DNA of 64,000 nucleotides, from the NCBI RefSeq assembly GCF_042849255.1, contig NZ_AP026866.1, positions 4,402,001-4,466,000 of the forward strand, read 5' to 3'. Every line of letters begins with the position of its first letter. Within the stretch, counting starts at the first letter, position 1. Below the pieces are notes generated by a model that made no database searches, had not been told where the DNA came from, and worked only from the letters and a program-made list of their open reading frames with translations. Shown piece after piece: positions 34,593 to 43,260 of this stretch. This stretch comes from Oceaniferula spumae (GTDB lineage: Bacteria; Verrucomicrobiota; Verrucomicrobiia; Verrucomicrobiales; Akkermansiaceae). The position numbers and the translations under genes are program-made.

Positions 34593-35252
34593 ATGAAAAA
34601 ATACGTTAAATTTTCCGCCATGTTCTGTGCACTGGCCATTGTCACTGCTGTGGGTGCAGGATCGGCACAAGCACAACGCCTTAAAATCGCGACCGTCGAC
34701 ATGCAGCAGCTTTTCAAAGAGTATCACCGCACGACTCAAGAGCAGCAGAAGTTCAGTGAGGAATTTGCTAAGATCCAGAAAGAGAACAACGAGCGCCTTG
34801 CCGGTATCCGTGCTCTCGAAGAGCAGCTTCAGGGCCTGAAGAAGAAAATCGAAGACCCAACACTGGCCGACAACGTCAAGCGTGAGAAGTCCCGTGAGTT
34901 CCAGCTGAAACTCGACGAAGCCAAGGCCATGGACCGTGAGCGTCGTGAGTTCCTCGGTCGCCGCACCCGCGCACTCGAACTGAGCAAGCAGGCCAGCATG
35001 AAAGGCATTCTTGAAGAAATCCGCAAACGTATCGTCGATCACGCCAAGAAGGAAGACTTCGACTTCGTGCTCGATAAATCAGGTCTCAGCGCCAACCAAG
35101 TGCCATTCCTGCTTTACACCAAGGACGCCACCGACATCACGGTGTCTCTGCTCGCCGAGCTGAACAAGGATGCTCCTAAGACTCCAGCTACTCCAGCCGC
35201 AGCACCTGACGCAGGCGCACCAGCTGCACCTGAAGCTCCCGCTCAACCATAA
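34593..35252 (+). CDS. OmpH/Skp-family periplasmic chaperone, copy 1
   Basis: This 219-residue exported protein has a signal peptide (residues 1-27, ending AQA). The Skp core begins LKIATVDMQQLFKEYHRT, then a long charged coiled coil (about residues 50-135) folds back to FDFVLDKSGLSANQVPFLLY. The tail is P/A-rich (about 195-219). Skp proteins form jellyfish-like trimers that hold outer-membrane proteins in the periplasm. The start at 34593 begins the signal peptide. A strong terminator and a second, paralogous copy follow. Confidence 0.85.
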   Translation: MKKYVKFSAMFCALAIVTAVGAGSAQAQRLKIATVDMQQLFKEYHRTTQEQQKFSEEFAKIQKENNERLAGIRALEEQLQGLKKKIEDPTLADNVKREKSREFQLKLDEAKAMDRERREFLGRRTRALELSKQASMKGILEEIRKRIVDHAKKEDFDFVLDKSGLSANQVPFLLYTKDATDITVSLLAELNKDAPKTPATPAAAPDAGAPAAPEAPAQP

Positions 35253-35283
35253 TTGAGCCTGTCCTTCGTAGACAATTTTTACC

Positions 35284-35320
35284 AACACCCTCTTCTGATC
35301 GCAGAAGGGGGTGTTTTTTT
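35284..35320 (+). terminator. Intrinsic terminator after first OmpH gene
   Basis: AACACCCTCTTCTG and CAGAAGGGGGTGTT form a 14-bp stem with one internal C/G register wobble, close an ATCG loop and end in seven T. Confidence 0.9.
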
Positions 35321-35474
35321 GTGATCTTTGACCTTCTGGGATGGAGATGCTATTGACGTTGAGCTGTAAACCATGCAGCTTGTTGGCGGCTTTGAAAGCT
35401 AGCGGCGGGGCCAATTGCCGAGGCGATCGAGGCTGTTTTCCACCACGAAATCTTCTGAAGACATACACATTACG

Positions 35475-36065
35475 ATGACAGAATTTAAAAAATGCCTAAT
35501 CGCCATGATGCTGGTGGTATTCTCGAGTGGGCTGATTCAAGCGGAGCCGCCGAAGATGGCGACGGTAAACATGCAAAAACTTTTCAAAGAGTATCACCGC
35601 ACGGTCACCGCCCAGAAGCACTTCAATGCGGAATACGCCAAGATTCAGAAGACGATCAACGATAAGAATGAGGCCATCAACAAGCTGCGGAGGAAGCTGC
35701 ATGACATTCTGGCCGAGCTGAAGAAAGAAGACCTCAGCGCCGAAGAGCGAGCGAACAAGCAGCGTGACGGTCAGCTCATTTCCCAAGAGCTCAAGATGAT
35801 GCAGCAAGATGTGCAGACATACTCACAAGAGGAAAAAACCAAGGTGGCTCAAAAGAAAGCTGCCAGTATGCAAGGTATCATGACGGACATCAAACAGAAG
35901 GTGATCGTGCTCTCTGAGAAGATGGGACACGACTATGTCTTCGATCGCTCCGGCCTGAGCACGAATCAGGTATCATTTTTCCTCTACCTCAAGGATGCCA
36001 ACGATATCACGGCTACCTTATTGAAAGAACTCAACAAATTTGCACCTGGCGCAGACTCCCAGTAG
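35475..36065 (+). CDS. OmpH/Skp-family periplasmic chaperone, copy 2
   Basis: This 196-residue paralogue of the preceding gene shares MATVNMQKLFKEYHRTVTAQ near the start and DYVFDRSGLSTNQVSFFLY near the end. It lacks the proline/alanine-rich tail and has a different coiled-coil body. The signal peptide is at residues 1-23 (ending IQA). It ends six bases before rodA, so the two are translationally linked, tying this copy to cell-shape or envelope growth (inference). Confidence 0.85.
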   Translation: MTEFKKCLIAMMLVVFSSGLIQAEPPKMATVNMQKLFKEYHRTVTAQKHFNAEYAKIQKTINDKNEAINKLRRKLHDILAELKKEDLSAEERANKQRDGQLISQELKMMQQDVQTYSQEEKTKVAQKKAASMQGIMTDIKQKVIVLSEKMGHDYVFDRSGLSTNQVSFFLYLKDANDITATLLKELNKFAPGADSQ

Positions 36066-36071
36066 ACGATC

Positions 36072-37253
36072 ATGACTCCGCTGCTGCGCAAAATCCTGGG
36101 AATGAACTGGCTGCTGGTGCTGACCATGTTAGGCCTGTGCATTTTCGGAGTGTACGCCATCGAGAGCGCGGCCCGTCACCTGCCCAATGGTGGCGGTTAT
36201 TATGCTGAACGGCAGAAAATCTGGATCATTGGCGGCTGTGTGGTTTTTTTCATCACGGCCTTGATCGATTACAAATGGATCAGATGGCTGGGAATCCCCA
36301 TGTATCTGGTCGGCCTCGCGCTGATGGTTGTGGCGATGGCCAAAGGCAGTGAAGTCCACCAGCTGACGTTCGGAGGTCTGTCCTTCCAGCCTACGCAGCT
36401 GGGTATCGCAGGGGGCATTGTCTTGTTAAGTGCTCTACTTCAGGATCTTCCACGACTGAATCCCTTCTTCCGACTTCCCTTCATCAAGGTGGGGATCATT
36501 GCGGTTCTGGCAGGGATTCCTTTCCTCGTTGTGGTGAAAATGGGCGACATGGGATCCGCGATGGTCTGGCTGCCTGTGACGGCTGTGATCATGTTTGCCG
36601 CAGGCATTCCTTACCGCTACTTGCTAACGATGGGTATCATCGGTTTTGGCTGTATCGCTCTGGCATATTTCATTGTTTTACCAAAGGCCTCAGAACGGGG
36701 AGCCAACCGGATCGAGCTTTATCTCGCGATGTTGAACAAGCGGGAGGTTGATATCAACGGTGACGCCTACGCGCCTTATTGGGTGTCCACAGCGATCGGA
36801 AAAGCCGGTTGGAAAGGCGACGGCTGGAATGCCACCAGTGAGAGTGGATCGCTACACGATAAGAAATACATTCCGTGGAAAACCGCTCACAATGACTTCA
36901 TCTTCGCGGTCATCGGTGAGGAACAAGGATTCCGAGGGAGTCTGATGCTTCTAACAGGTTATGCGATGCTGCTGATCCAGTGTTTGTTCATCGCGTTTTA
37001 TAGCAGAGACAGCTCCGGGAGAATTATTTCTGCGGCAGTGGTAGCACTGCTGTTTGCCCACATCTTTGAGAACATAGGCATGTGTGTGTTACTCACCCCG
37101 ATCACCGGTATTCCTTTGCCACTGGTCAGTTATTCGGGAACCTTTGTGGTGATGTGTATGTTCCTCTTGGGCTTGGTCCAGAGCGTCTGGGTGCATCGCA
37201 ATGCCGAGGTACTCGTAGAGGATGAAGAGAAACCTGAGCGCAGGTTTATCTAA
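36072..37253 (+). CDS. rodA: SEDS-family rod-shape peptidoglycan polymerase RodA
   Basis: RodA polymerises lipid II glycan strands during side-wall growth together with a class B PBP. The 393-residue protein has about ten membrane helices. The conserved SEDS parts include SFQPTQLGIAG, TAHNDFIFAVIGEEQGFRG (with the functionally essential Asp) and the C-terminal PITGIPLPLVSYSGTF. RodA is preferred to FtsW because of the short C-terminus and family look. The gene follows the second OmpH gene by six bases. No mreBCD or PBP2 gene is adjacent. Confidence 0.92.
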   Translation: MTPLLRKILGMNWLLVLTMLGLCIFGVYAIESAARHLPNGGGYYAERQKIWIIGGCVVFFITALIDYKWIRWLGIPMYLVGLALMVVAMAKGSEVHQLTFGGLSFQPTQLGIAGGIVLLSALLQDLPRLNPFFRLPFIKVGIIAVLAGIPFLVVVKMGDMGSAMVWLPVTAVIMFAAGIPYRYLLTMGIIGFGCIALAYFIVLPKASERGANRIELYLAMLNKREVDINGDAYAPYWVSTAIGKAGWKGDGWNATSESGSLHDKKYIPWKTAHNDFIFAVIGEEQGFRGSLMLLTGYAMLLIQCLFIAFYSRDSSGRIISAAVVALLFAHIFENIGMCVLLTPITGIPLPLVSYSGTFVVMCMFLLGLVQSVWVHRNAEVLVEDEEKPERRFI

Positions 37254-37561
37254 CGAGTGTGGGAAGAGTCGTCCTCCCAAGGTGTATGCTTGGTCTCGCG
37301 GGATTCCGGATGCAGCACATCCACCTGAGCGCCTTTACTACGACTAAATGACTTGCGCATACGGCGGTAGTCTTCGTGCAGCTGAGTATTCACGTAATCA
37401 AAGGTCACCGCAAGACCTAGAAGCAGAGGCGTTGTCAGTAGGAGGTGTATCAGCGATTCCTCAAGCTCACCTCGCATGATCGATGAGATCCCTTGGAAAA
37501 TTTCCCAACAAGAAGCCAGCACCGCCACGATGGTGGCAACGGTAAGGATGAACTGGCGCAT
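37250..37561 (-). CDS. Small membrane protein of unknown function
   Basis: This 103-residue frame has two hydrophobic segments (about residues 4-25 and 40-58) and a basic, hydrophilic tail (YRRMRKSFSRSKGAQVDV). It overlaps the rodA stop by four bases on the opposite strand. It has no recognised family. The regular membrane pattern and the lack of another gene in the interval support it as real. Confidence 0.55.
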   Translation of the reverse strand: MRQFILTVATIVAVLASCWEIFQGISSIMRGELEESLIHLLLTTPLLLGLAVTFDYVNTQLHEDYRRMRKSFSRSKGAQVDVLHPESRETKHTPWEDDSSHTR

Positions 37562-37577
37562 GGGGCTGTTAATTAGG

Positions 37578-37641
37578 AATTACGGATCAGGAATTAGAAA
37601 TTTTCCTTTTGCCCATCATTCCTAATTCTTAATTCGTAATT
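37578..37641. repeat. A/T-rich imperfect inverted repeat
   Basis: Arms 37578-37597 and 37622-37641 (AATTACG...GAATTAG and CTAATTC...CGTAATT) are inverse complements with three differences over 20 bases. They lie between fabH and the small membrane protein gene. It may be a terminator for fabH on the minus strand or a dispersed repeat. Confidence 0.6.
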
Positions 37642-37649
37642 GGAAAAAA

Positions 37650-38651
37650 CTACCACTCAATGGCGGTGGCGGCCCAGGTCAGGCCGGCGCCGAAGGCAAC
37701 CATGATGATGTTGTCGCCGCGCTTGAATTTTCCTTCGCGATGGGCTTCGTCCAGGGCGATGGCCACGGCCGCAGCTGAGGTGTTGCCGTATTTGTGCAGG
37801 TTGACAAAGACTTTCTCGTTGGGGACTGTTAGGCGATCAGCGATGGCGTCGATGATGCGGAGGTTGGCCTGGTGAGGCACCACCAGGGTGATGTCCTCGG
37901 GAGTCAGACCGGCGCGCTCGATGACCTTCTCGGATGCTTGGCGCATCGCATTGACCGCAAGCTTGAAGACTTCGCGGCCCTGCATGGAGAGGGTGGCGAG
38001 GTGATCATTGGCGTTGGACATGGTGATCGGGCAGGCAGATCCGCCGCCCTTGATGTCGAGAATGGATGTGTGCCGACCGTCGGTGCCGGTCTCAGAAGCG
38101 AGAATGCGACCTTCGCCTTCCGCTGATTTACGCAACACAGCAGCGCCTGCACCGTCTCCGAAAAGCACGCAGGTATTGCGGTCCTCCCAGTTGACAAAGG
38201 CGGAGAGTTTTTCAGCGCCGATGATGATGGCGTTTTTGTAAGCTCCGTCTGAGATCAGGCGCTTGGCCAATTTCATCGCGTAGAGGAAACCTGAACAGGC
38301 AGCAGAGATGTCAAAGGCAACGGCAGAAAATGCACCGAGGTTTGCCTGAACATAACAGGCGGTGGAAGGTGTGAGAGTGTCCGGGGTGATGGTGGCGACG
38401 ATGATCAGCTCGATGTCTTCGGCAGCCATGCCGGCTTGTTCTAGCGCGCGCTGGGCAGCCTTGGTCGCCATGTGTGAGGTGAACTCATCTGCGGCGGCGA
38501 TGCGGCGTTCCTTGATGCCGGTGCGGGAGACGATCCATTCATCGCTGGTATCAACGATTTTTTCGAGGTCGGCATTGGTGAGAACTTTTTCCGGAAGGTA
38601 ACTACCGGTTCCGGCGATGGTAACAGGGATGACAGATGTAGAATCGCTCAT
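37650..38651 (-). CDS. fabH: 3-oxoacyl-ACP synthase III
   Basis: FabH starts type II fatty-acid synthesis by condensing acetyl-CoA with malonyl-ACP. The 333-residue protein has the active-site triad motifs Cys in DISAACSGFLYAM, His in VVPHQANLRIID and Asn in YGNTSAAAVAIAL, plus DEWIVSRTGIKERRIA near the N-terminus. It is the last gene of the minus-strand block yceD-rpmF-plsX-fabH, a classical arrangement, and is separated from plsX by 93 bases. Confidence 0.97.
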   Translation of the reverse strand: MSDSTSVIPVTIAGTGSYLPEKVLTNADLEKIVDTSDEWIVSRTGIKERRIAAADEFTSHMATKAAQRALEQAGMAAEDIELIIVATITPDTLTPSTACYVQANLGAFSAVAFDISAACSGFLYAMKLAKRLISDGAYKNAIIIGAEKLSAFVNWEDRNTCVLFGDGAGAAVLRKSAEGEGRILASETGTDGRHTSILDIKGGGSACPITMSNANDHLATLSMQGREVFKLAVNAMRQASEKVIERAGLTPEDITLVVPHQANLRIIDAIADRLTVPNEKVFVNLHKYGNTSAAAVAIALDEAHREGKFKRGDNIIMVAFGAGLTWAATAIEW

Positions 38652-38744
38652 TTAAAAATCAGACGTTGATTGGCTGCAGAAAAACTTAGTCGGGTTTCCG
38701 CCGATGAACAGCCTAAAGAGGAAACAGTGGAGATGAAGCTGGCA

Positions 38745-39782
38745 TCAAGCTTCGTCGTGCAGAGGACGGTTAATCTTGACCAGCATGTCTTCGATGTGCG
38801 GATTCACCTTCAGGCTGACGGTTTCACGTGCCACACGAATGGCATTCTGAATCGCCAAGGCCGAGGATGAACCGTGGCCGATGATGCAGACGCCATTGAC
38901 ACCAAGCAGGGGAGAGCCACCGACGTATTCGTAGCTGCTTTTCTTTTTCACCGCTTTAAATGCACCGCGTGCGATGGCAGCTCCCATAATCCGGAACGGG
39001 CTGCGCTTGAACTCCAGCTTGAGCCATTTTGACATCGCCTTGGCTGTGGCTTCGCAGCTCTTGAGAATAATGTTACCGGTGAAGCCGTCACAGAGCACGA
39101 CGTCGAGTTTGCTCTCGAAAAGATCGTGACCTTCAACGTTGCCGACAAACTCGAAAGGGGCCCGACCTGTTGACTGCAGATGTTTCAGCAGAGCAAATGT
39201 TTCTTTGGTAAAGGTAGTGCCTTTTTCATCCTCTTCGCCGTTGGACATGAGTCCGACGCGGGGTTGGTCGACGCCGAGCACGTATTTGGCGTAAACGGCA
39301 CCCATCACGGCGTAGGTGATCAGGTGATGGGGTTTGGCTTCAGGGTTGGCTCCTGCATCGAGAATTTGGCAGATGCCGTATTCATTGGGGATGGCGGAAG
39401 CGATGCCGGCACGATCAACTCCCTTGAGGGTGCGGAGCTTCACTGTGGCCGCGGCTACGGCGGCTCCGGTATTTCCAGCGCTGACTACGGCATCGGCATC
39501 ACCGGATTTGACCATATCGGTGGCCACAGAGATCGAGGACTTCTTTTTTTTCCGAAGCGTCTTGGCTCCGGACTCGTCCATGCCGACCACTTCAGGAGCG
39601 TGAATAATCACAGCCCGTGGATCGGTGAGTTTGCACTCTTTCATTTCCTGCTCCAGCAAAGGAGCATCGCCTACGAGGAAAAGCTTATCGATATCAGAAT
39701 AAAGTTTCAGCGCGTTGCGGGCGCCGACGACGGTGACTTTGGGGGCGTGGTCGCCGCCCATGGCATCAAGTGCAATCTTCAT
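38745..39782 (-). CDS. plsX: Phosphate acyltransferase PlsX
   Basis: PlsX makes acyl-phosphate from acyl-ACP for PlsY, which starts phosphatidic acid synthesis. The 345-residue protein begins MKIALDAMGGDHAPKVTVVG, the family hallmark, and has SVATDMVKSGDADAVVSAGNTGA and VLCDGFTGNIILK. ATG 39782 is fixed by the MxIAxDAMGGD start. It sits between rpmF and fabH as in many bacteria. Confidence 0.97.
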   Translation of the reverse strand: MKIALDAMGGDHAPKVTVVGARNALKLYSDIDKLFLVGDAPLLEQEMKECKLTDPRAVIIHAPEVVGMDESGAKTLRKKKKSSISVATDMVKSGDADAVVSAGNTGAAVAAATVKLRTLKGVDRAGIASAIPNEYGICQILDAGANPEAKPHHLITYAVMGAVYAKYVLGVDQPRVGLMSNGEEDEKGTTFTKETFALLKHLQSTGRAPFEFVGNVEGHDLFESKLDVVLCDGFTGNIILKSCEATAKAMSKWLKLEFKRSPFRIMGAAIARGAFKAVKKKSSYEYVGGSPLLGVNGVCIIGHGSSSALAIQNAIRVARETVSLKVNPHIEDMLVKINRPLHDEA

Positions 39783-39864
39783 AAGGAGGAGATGAGTAGA
39801 TATGAAACAAGCGGAATGCCAAGGCATTCCGCTTCAAAAAATAGAAACTGGATACTGGAAAACC

Positions 39865-40047
39865 CTAGAGGGCATCCACTTCAAGCACCTGGCGCTCACG
39901 ATATGTGCCACAATGTGGGCAAGCAATGTGAGAAGGAACGCGGCTTTCGCACTCCGGACAGGTCTTGAGCTTAGGCGTACGCCAGCGGTTTGCGCCGCGA
40001 CGCATCTTCTGCTTCATTTTGGATGTTCTGCGCTTTGGAACGGCCAT
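39865..40047 (-). CDS. rpmF: 50S ribosomal protein L32
   Basis: This is the 60-residue L32: MAVPKRRTSKMKQKMRRGAN at the start and a four-cysteine zinc ribbon in CPECESRVPSHIACPHCGTY. It belongs to the large-subunit ribosomal proteins that contact 23S rRNA. It lies between the YceD-like gene and plsX, the usual order. Confidence 0.97.
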   Translation of the reverse strand: MAVPKRRTSKMKQKMRRGANRWRTPKLKTCPECESRVPSHIACPHCGTYRERQVLEVDAL

Positions 40048-40104
40048 GGTATTAGTAGGTTAAGTGTTTTAGGTTGAGTTGGTTGAAAGGCTTTTTCTGA
40101 AGTG

Positions 40105-40620
40105 TTAGCTGGTTTTGTCAGCGTCGTCTCCAAAGGCGTCGAGTGCGTCCCAAGGGTTTGGTGCTTCGTCGCGGGGGGGGGTCTTTACATCAGCATCGAG
40201 GGGTTTGTCTACTGCTAAATAGCGGGAATCTAAAATACATTCCTTTTCCGTATCTCCCTCGTCACAATGCGGGTAGTCTGGGAAGAGCACGACGATTTCC
40301 TCACGTATTTGCTCGGCCAGGTCGATCTGAGAGCTGGTGACTTCGCTGGAAATCGCACAGTCCTCGACGGTAATGGTCTTAATATAGCGACTGAGACAGC
40401 GCACGCAGGTGAACTCGATAGGCACAGACAGGCTGCCACGAACCAGTAGTTCGTCGTCAAATCTCTGCACGTGCAGGTCATAGAACAGCGGTTCGGCGGC
40501 ACTGGGGGCCTCGCTTTTCTGCTTGGTCTCCAGATTGAAAAGCGATGGGTCCAGCTCTCCGGAGTAGACTTTGCCTTCGTCCGGGAGGCTGTTGAGGTCG
40601 ATATTGAGGTGCTTTTTCAC
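40105..40620 (-). CDS. yceD: YceD/DUF177-family protein
   Basis: This 171-residue protein sits directly before rpmF and carries the DUF177 core: LLVRGSLSVPIEFTCVRCLS with the CxxC pair, then DLAEQIREEIVVLFP and a later Cys (HCDEG). Family members are linked to 23S rRNA processing and L32 supply. The likely start is GTG 40620 (VKKHLNIDLNSLPDEG); a longer frame would run into selD. The tail is acidic. selD ends 20 bases upstream. Confidence 0.85.
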   Translation of the reverse strand: MKKHLNIDLNSLPDEGKVYSGELDPSLFNLETKQKSEAPSAAEPLFYDLHVQRFDDELLVRGSLSVPIEFTCVRCLSRYIKTITVEDCAISSEVTSSQIDLAEQIREEIVVLFPDYPHCDEGDTEKECILDSRYLAVDKPLDADVKTPPRDEAPNPWDALDAFGDDADKTS

Positions 40621-40640
40621 GTGAAAAATTAAGTTTGAGG

Positions 40641-41702
40641 TCAGGCGCTGGTGGTGACGTAGACGGATTTCTCCCGTCGCTCGGTGGTCTTGCCAATGAT
40701 GACTGCGCATGGAGCACCGGTTTCTTCAAGTGTTTCCATCACTGCGGCGAGATTTTCATCGGGCACACAGAGGAGAAGGCCGCCGGAAGTTTGGGCATCG
40801 GCATAGATCAGTTTTTCACTCTCGCTGACTTGTTCTGAGAAATGGGTGTAGGGCTCGGTGTGGGCAAGGTTTTTCTTGCTGCCACCAGGGACACATCCGG
40901 CAGCGATAAGATCGAGAACCTCGGGTGACATCAGAGGGAGCAGGGCGGCGTCGATTTCGGCCGAGACACCGCTGCCCTCGCACATTTCGATCAAATGACC
41001 GCCGAGTCCGAAACCTGTGACGTCGGTGCAGCACCTGACCAATGCGCGCTCAGCAAGTACGGCGCCTGGTTTGTTGAGGGTCGCCATCAGTTGGCTGGCC
41101 GTTTCAGCTAGCTCGGAGCTGCATTCACCGCGTTTGATCCCTGTGGAGACGATGCCGCTGCCCAAGGGTTTTGTCAGAACTAACGTTTCACCCGGGCGGG
41201 CGTTGGCATTGGCAAGGTGGCGGTCAGGATGGACGATACCGGTGACGGCGAGTCCGTAAATAGGTTCTGGATTTTTAATCGTGTGGCCACCTAACAGACT
41301 GCACTCGGCTTCGACGCACATTTCGGCACCGCCACGGAAAATATTACGGATGGTATCGTTGTCGATGAGATCAGATGGCATTCCGGCGATGGCGAGGGCG
41401 GTGATGGGTCGGCCTCCCATGGCGTAAACATCAGAGAGCGCATTCGCAGCGGCGATGCGACCGTAAAGAACCGGATCGTCGACAATCGGAGTAAAGAAGT
41501 CTGTGGTCTGCACCAGGGCTCTTTCGTCGTCAATTTTGAACACACCGGCGTCATCGGCGGTGGCGGAACCGACGAGTAGGCGATCATCCTGGAATTGAGG
41601 TAACCCATGCAGAACCTGCGTGAGTGACTCGGGATCAAGCTTGGAGGCTCATCCGGCGCAGGAGGCCAGGGAAGTGAGGCGTATGATGTCGTCGCGGGTC
41701 AT
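40641..41702 (-). CDS. selD: Selenide, water dikinase (selenophosphate synthetase), Sec-containing by TGA read-through
   Basis: SelD makes selenophosphate from selenide and ATP, the selenium donor for selenocysteine tRNA. The 353-residue frame begins at ATG 41702 with TRDDIIRLTSLASCAG, then an in-frame TGA (41651-41649), then ASKLDPESL. In the family this site is CAGCAAKL or its selenocysteine form, so the TGA falls exactly on the catalytic Cys/Sec, about residue 18. Downstream are GSATADDAGVFKIDDERALV, GRIAAANALSDVYAMGG, SLLGGHTIKNPEP and CTDVTGFGLGGHL. A naive start at GTG 41543 would delete the active site and the nucleotide loop. A possible stem (GAGCCT 41650-41645 with AGGTTC 41617-41612) could be the SECIS element; unverified. 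Confidence 0.9.
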
Positions 41703-41863
41703 GAATCGGAAAAAGTTAGGTGTGTTATTGCTAGATGCAAGCGGGTGTTGCGAGTTTCAACCCTGAGAGGACGGAAGACCAGATCATATTGCGTTGTTTT
41801 TTGCTTCTAGACTTGTGACTTTCTAGCCAACCTCCGCGCAGCAAGCATCCAGATTTCCCTTTT

Positions 41864-42769
41864 ATGAGCAAAAATACCCCTGCCCAAGACGCCGTCGTAT
41901 GTAAACCAACCAAGTGGTTTTTGTGGCGTGCGCTAGCCATGCTGGCGATGTTCAGCGTGTTTGCTTTCCTGTTTTTCCAAGATGGTATGTGGGGATACCG
42001 GGAGAAAAATCTGCATTTCTATGTGCACCAAGCCTTTGTCAAAGCGGGCACTGATTTCCAGGAAATGCAGAATGAGAAAGCCGATAGTAAGGTGCCCGAG
42101 TCAGAGTGGAAAGAGTTCGCTGCTAAACAGAAGGTTCAATTGCCGGAAGATGCTGCCGATGTTCTGCCCAAGGATGCCGATACAGATATGGCATGGCCTG
42201 ACATCTTGGTGAACGGGCACGCGCTGATGTCCGAAAGCGGTGGCCAGAACGGAGCAACCACTCTTTGGGAGCAATACACAGCCTCGATGAAAGATGTCGA
42301 GGGCAAGGCCTGGGACATTGATCCGGGCGAGCACCCGATGGATGCGGGTAAGATCCGTGAGCAATTCATCGCGATGGGCGTGGCCATGTTATTGATCGCC
42401 ATCACACTGTTTTTCCTCATCCGGACACTTAGCCGCAGTATCAGTGCAGATAATGAGGCCCTATATACTCAAACTGGAAAACGTATCCCATACACGGACA
42501 TGGTGCGTGTTGATAAGAGGAAATGGGATAGCAAGGGGCTGGCTCTCATCTATTACACCGAGGGCGGGGAAGAGAAAAAGGCGAAGATCGATGGTCTGGT
42601 CTACGGCCAATTCAAAGCTGAGGACGGCGCTCCTGCAGAAAAACTTTTCAGTAAGATCATGGAAAACTTCAAAGGCGAAGTGATGGAATATGTCCTCGTC
42701 GATGAAGCGGATGATGATGAGTCTCAAGAGTCTAGCTCCAAAGTCGGTGACAACAGTGCGGAAGCTTGA
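41864..42769 (+). CDS. Unknown membrane protein with two helices
   Basis: I do not recognise this 301-residue protein. It has two hydrophobic helices, one at about residues 20-39 and one at about 168-187 (FIAMGVAMLLIAITLFFLI). The roughly 125-residue charged loop between them has a WPDILVNGHALM segment, and a soluble C-terminal domain of about 100 residues ends in an acidic tail. The loop is probably periplasmic. It lies upstream of acpP and is transcribed in the same direction. Confidence 0.7.
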   Translation: MSKNTPAQDAVVCKPTKWFLWRALAMLAMFSVFAFLFFQDGMWGYREKNLHFYVHQAFVKAGTDFQEMQNEKADSKVPESEWKEFAAKQKVQLPEDAADVLPKDADTDMAWPDILVNGHALMSESGGQNGATTLWEQYTASMKDVEGKAWDIDPGEHPMDAGKIREQFIAMGVAMLLIAITLFFLIRTLSRSISADNEALYTQTGKRIPYTDMVRVDKRKWDSKGLALIYYTEGGEEKKAKIDGLVYGQFKAEDGAPAEKLFSKIMENFKGEVMEYVLVDEADDDESQESSSKVGDNSAEA

Positions 42770-42867
42770 ATCATTATTAACCATTTCTGTGTTGCCAACC
42801 CAACGTCGCGGGGGTAAATCCTTTCCCAGCAACCTTTATCCAATCAACCCAATAAATAATTAGCAGT

Positions 42868-43104
42868 ATGTCTGACAATATCGAAGCCAAAGTAAAAGAT
42901 ATCATCGTCGAGCAACTCGGCGTTAGCGCCGATCAAGTAAAGCCCGAAGCCAAGTTCATCGAAGATCTCGGCGCAGACTCCCTCGACACTGTCGAGCTTG
43001 TCATGGCTTTCGAAGAAGAGTTCGGTATCGAAGTTCCTGACGAAGATGCAGAGAAGCTGCAAAGCGTCGGCGATGTAGTGAGCTACGTCACCAAAGCTTC
43101 CTAA
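42868..43104 (+). CDS. acpP: Acyl carrier protein
   Basis: This is the 78-residue acidic carrier of growing acyl chains in type II fatty-acid synthesis. The 4'-phosphopantetheine serine lies in EDLGADSLDTVELVMAFEEE. Length, acidity and the DSL motif are definitive. It is followed by a strong terminator and is near accA at 44.7 kb, but not next to fabH/plsX. Confidence 0.97.
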   Translation: MSDNIEAKVKDIIVEQLGVSADQVKPEAKFIEDLGADSLDTVELVMAFEEEFGIEVPDEDAEKLQSVGDVVSYVTKAS

Positions 43105-43142
43105 TTGAGTTTCCTCGGAAACTGTTTTATTTTTTCAAAACT

Positions 43143-43172
43143 GGGCAGACTCGTGATGAGTCTGCCCTTTTT
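43143..43172 (+). terminator. Intrinsic terminator after acpP
   Basis: GGGCAGACTC and GAGTCTGCCC form a perfect 10-bp stem around a 5-base loop and are followed by five T. Confidence 0.93.
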
Positions 43173-43260
43173 GTTGCAAGACGAGCAAATAGCGTCGAGT
43201 CTAAGGGCAGGGAGAGACTCTTTCTAACTGGGCAACTCACCAGAGACAAAATTACTGATA

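Noticed and set aside
40641..41543. Short selD frame starting at GTG 41543
   Set aside because: It would lack the catalytic loop and the first 53 residues; the frame continues upstream through a TGA with clear SelD text, so the longer Sec-containing reading was preferred.
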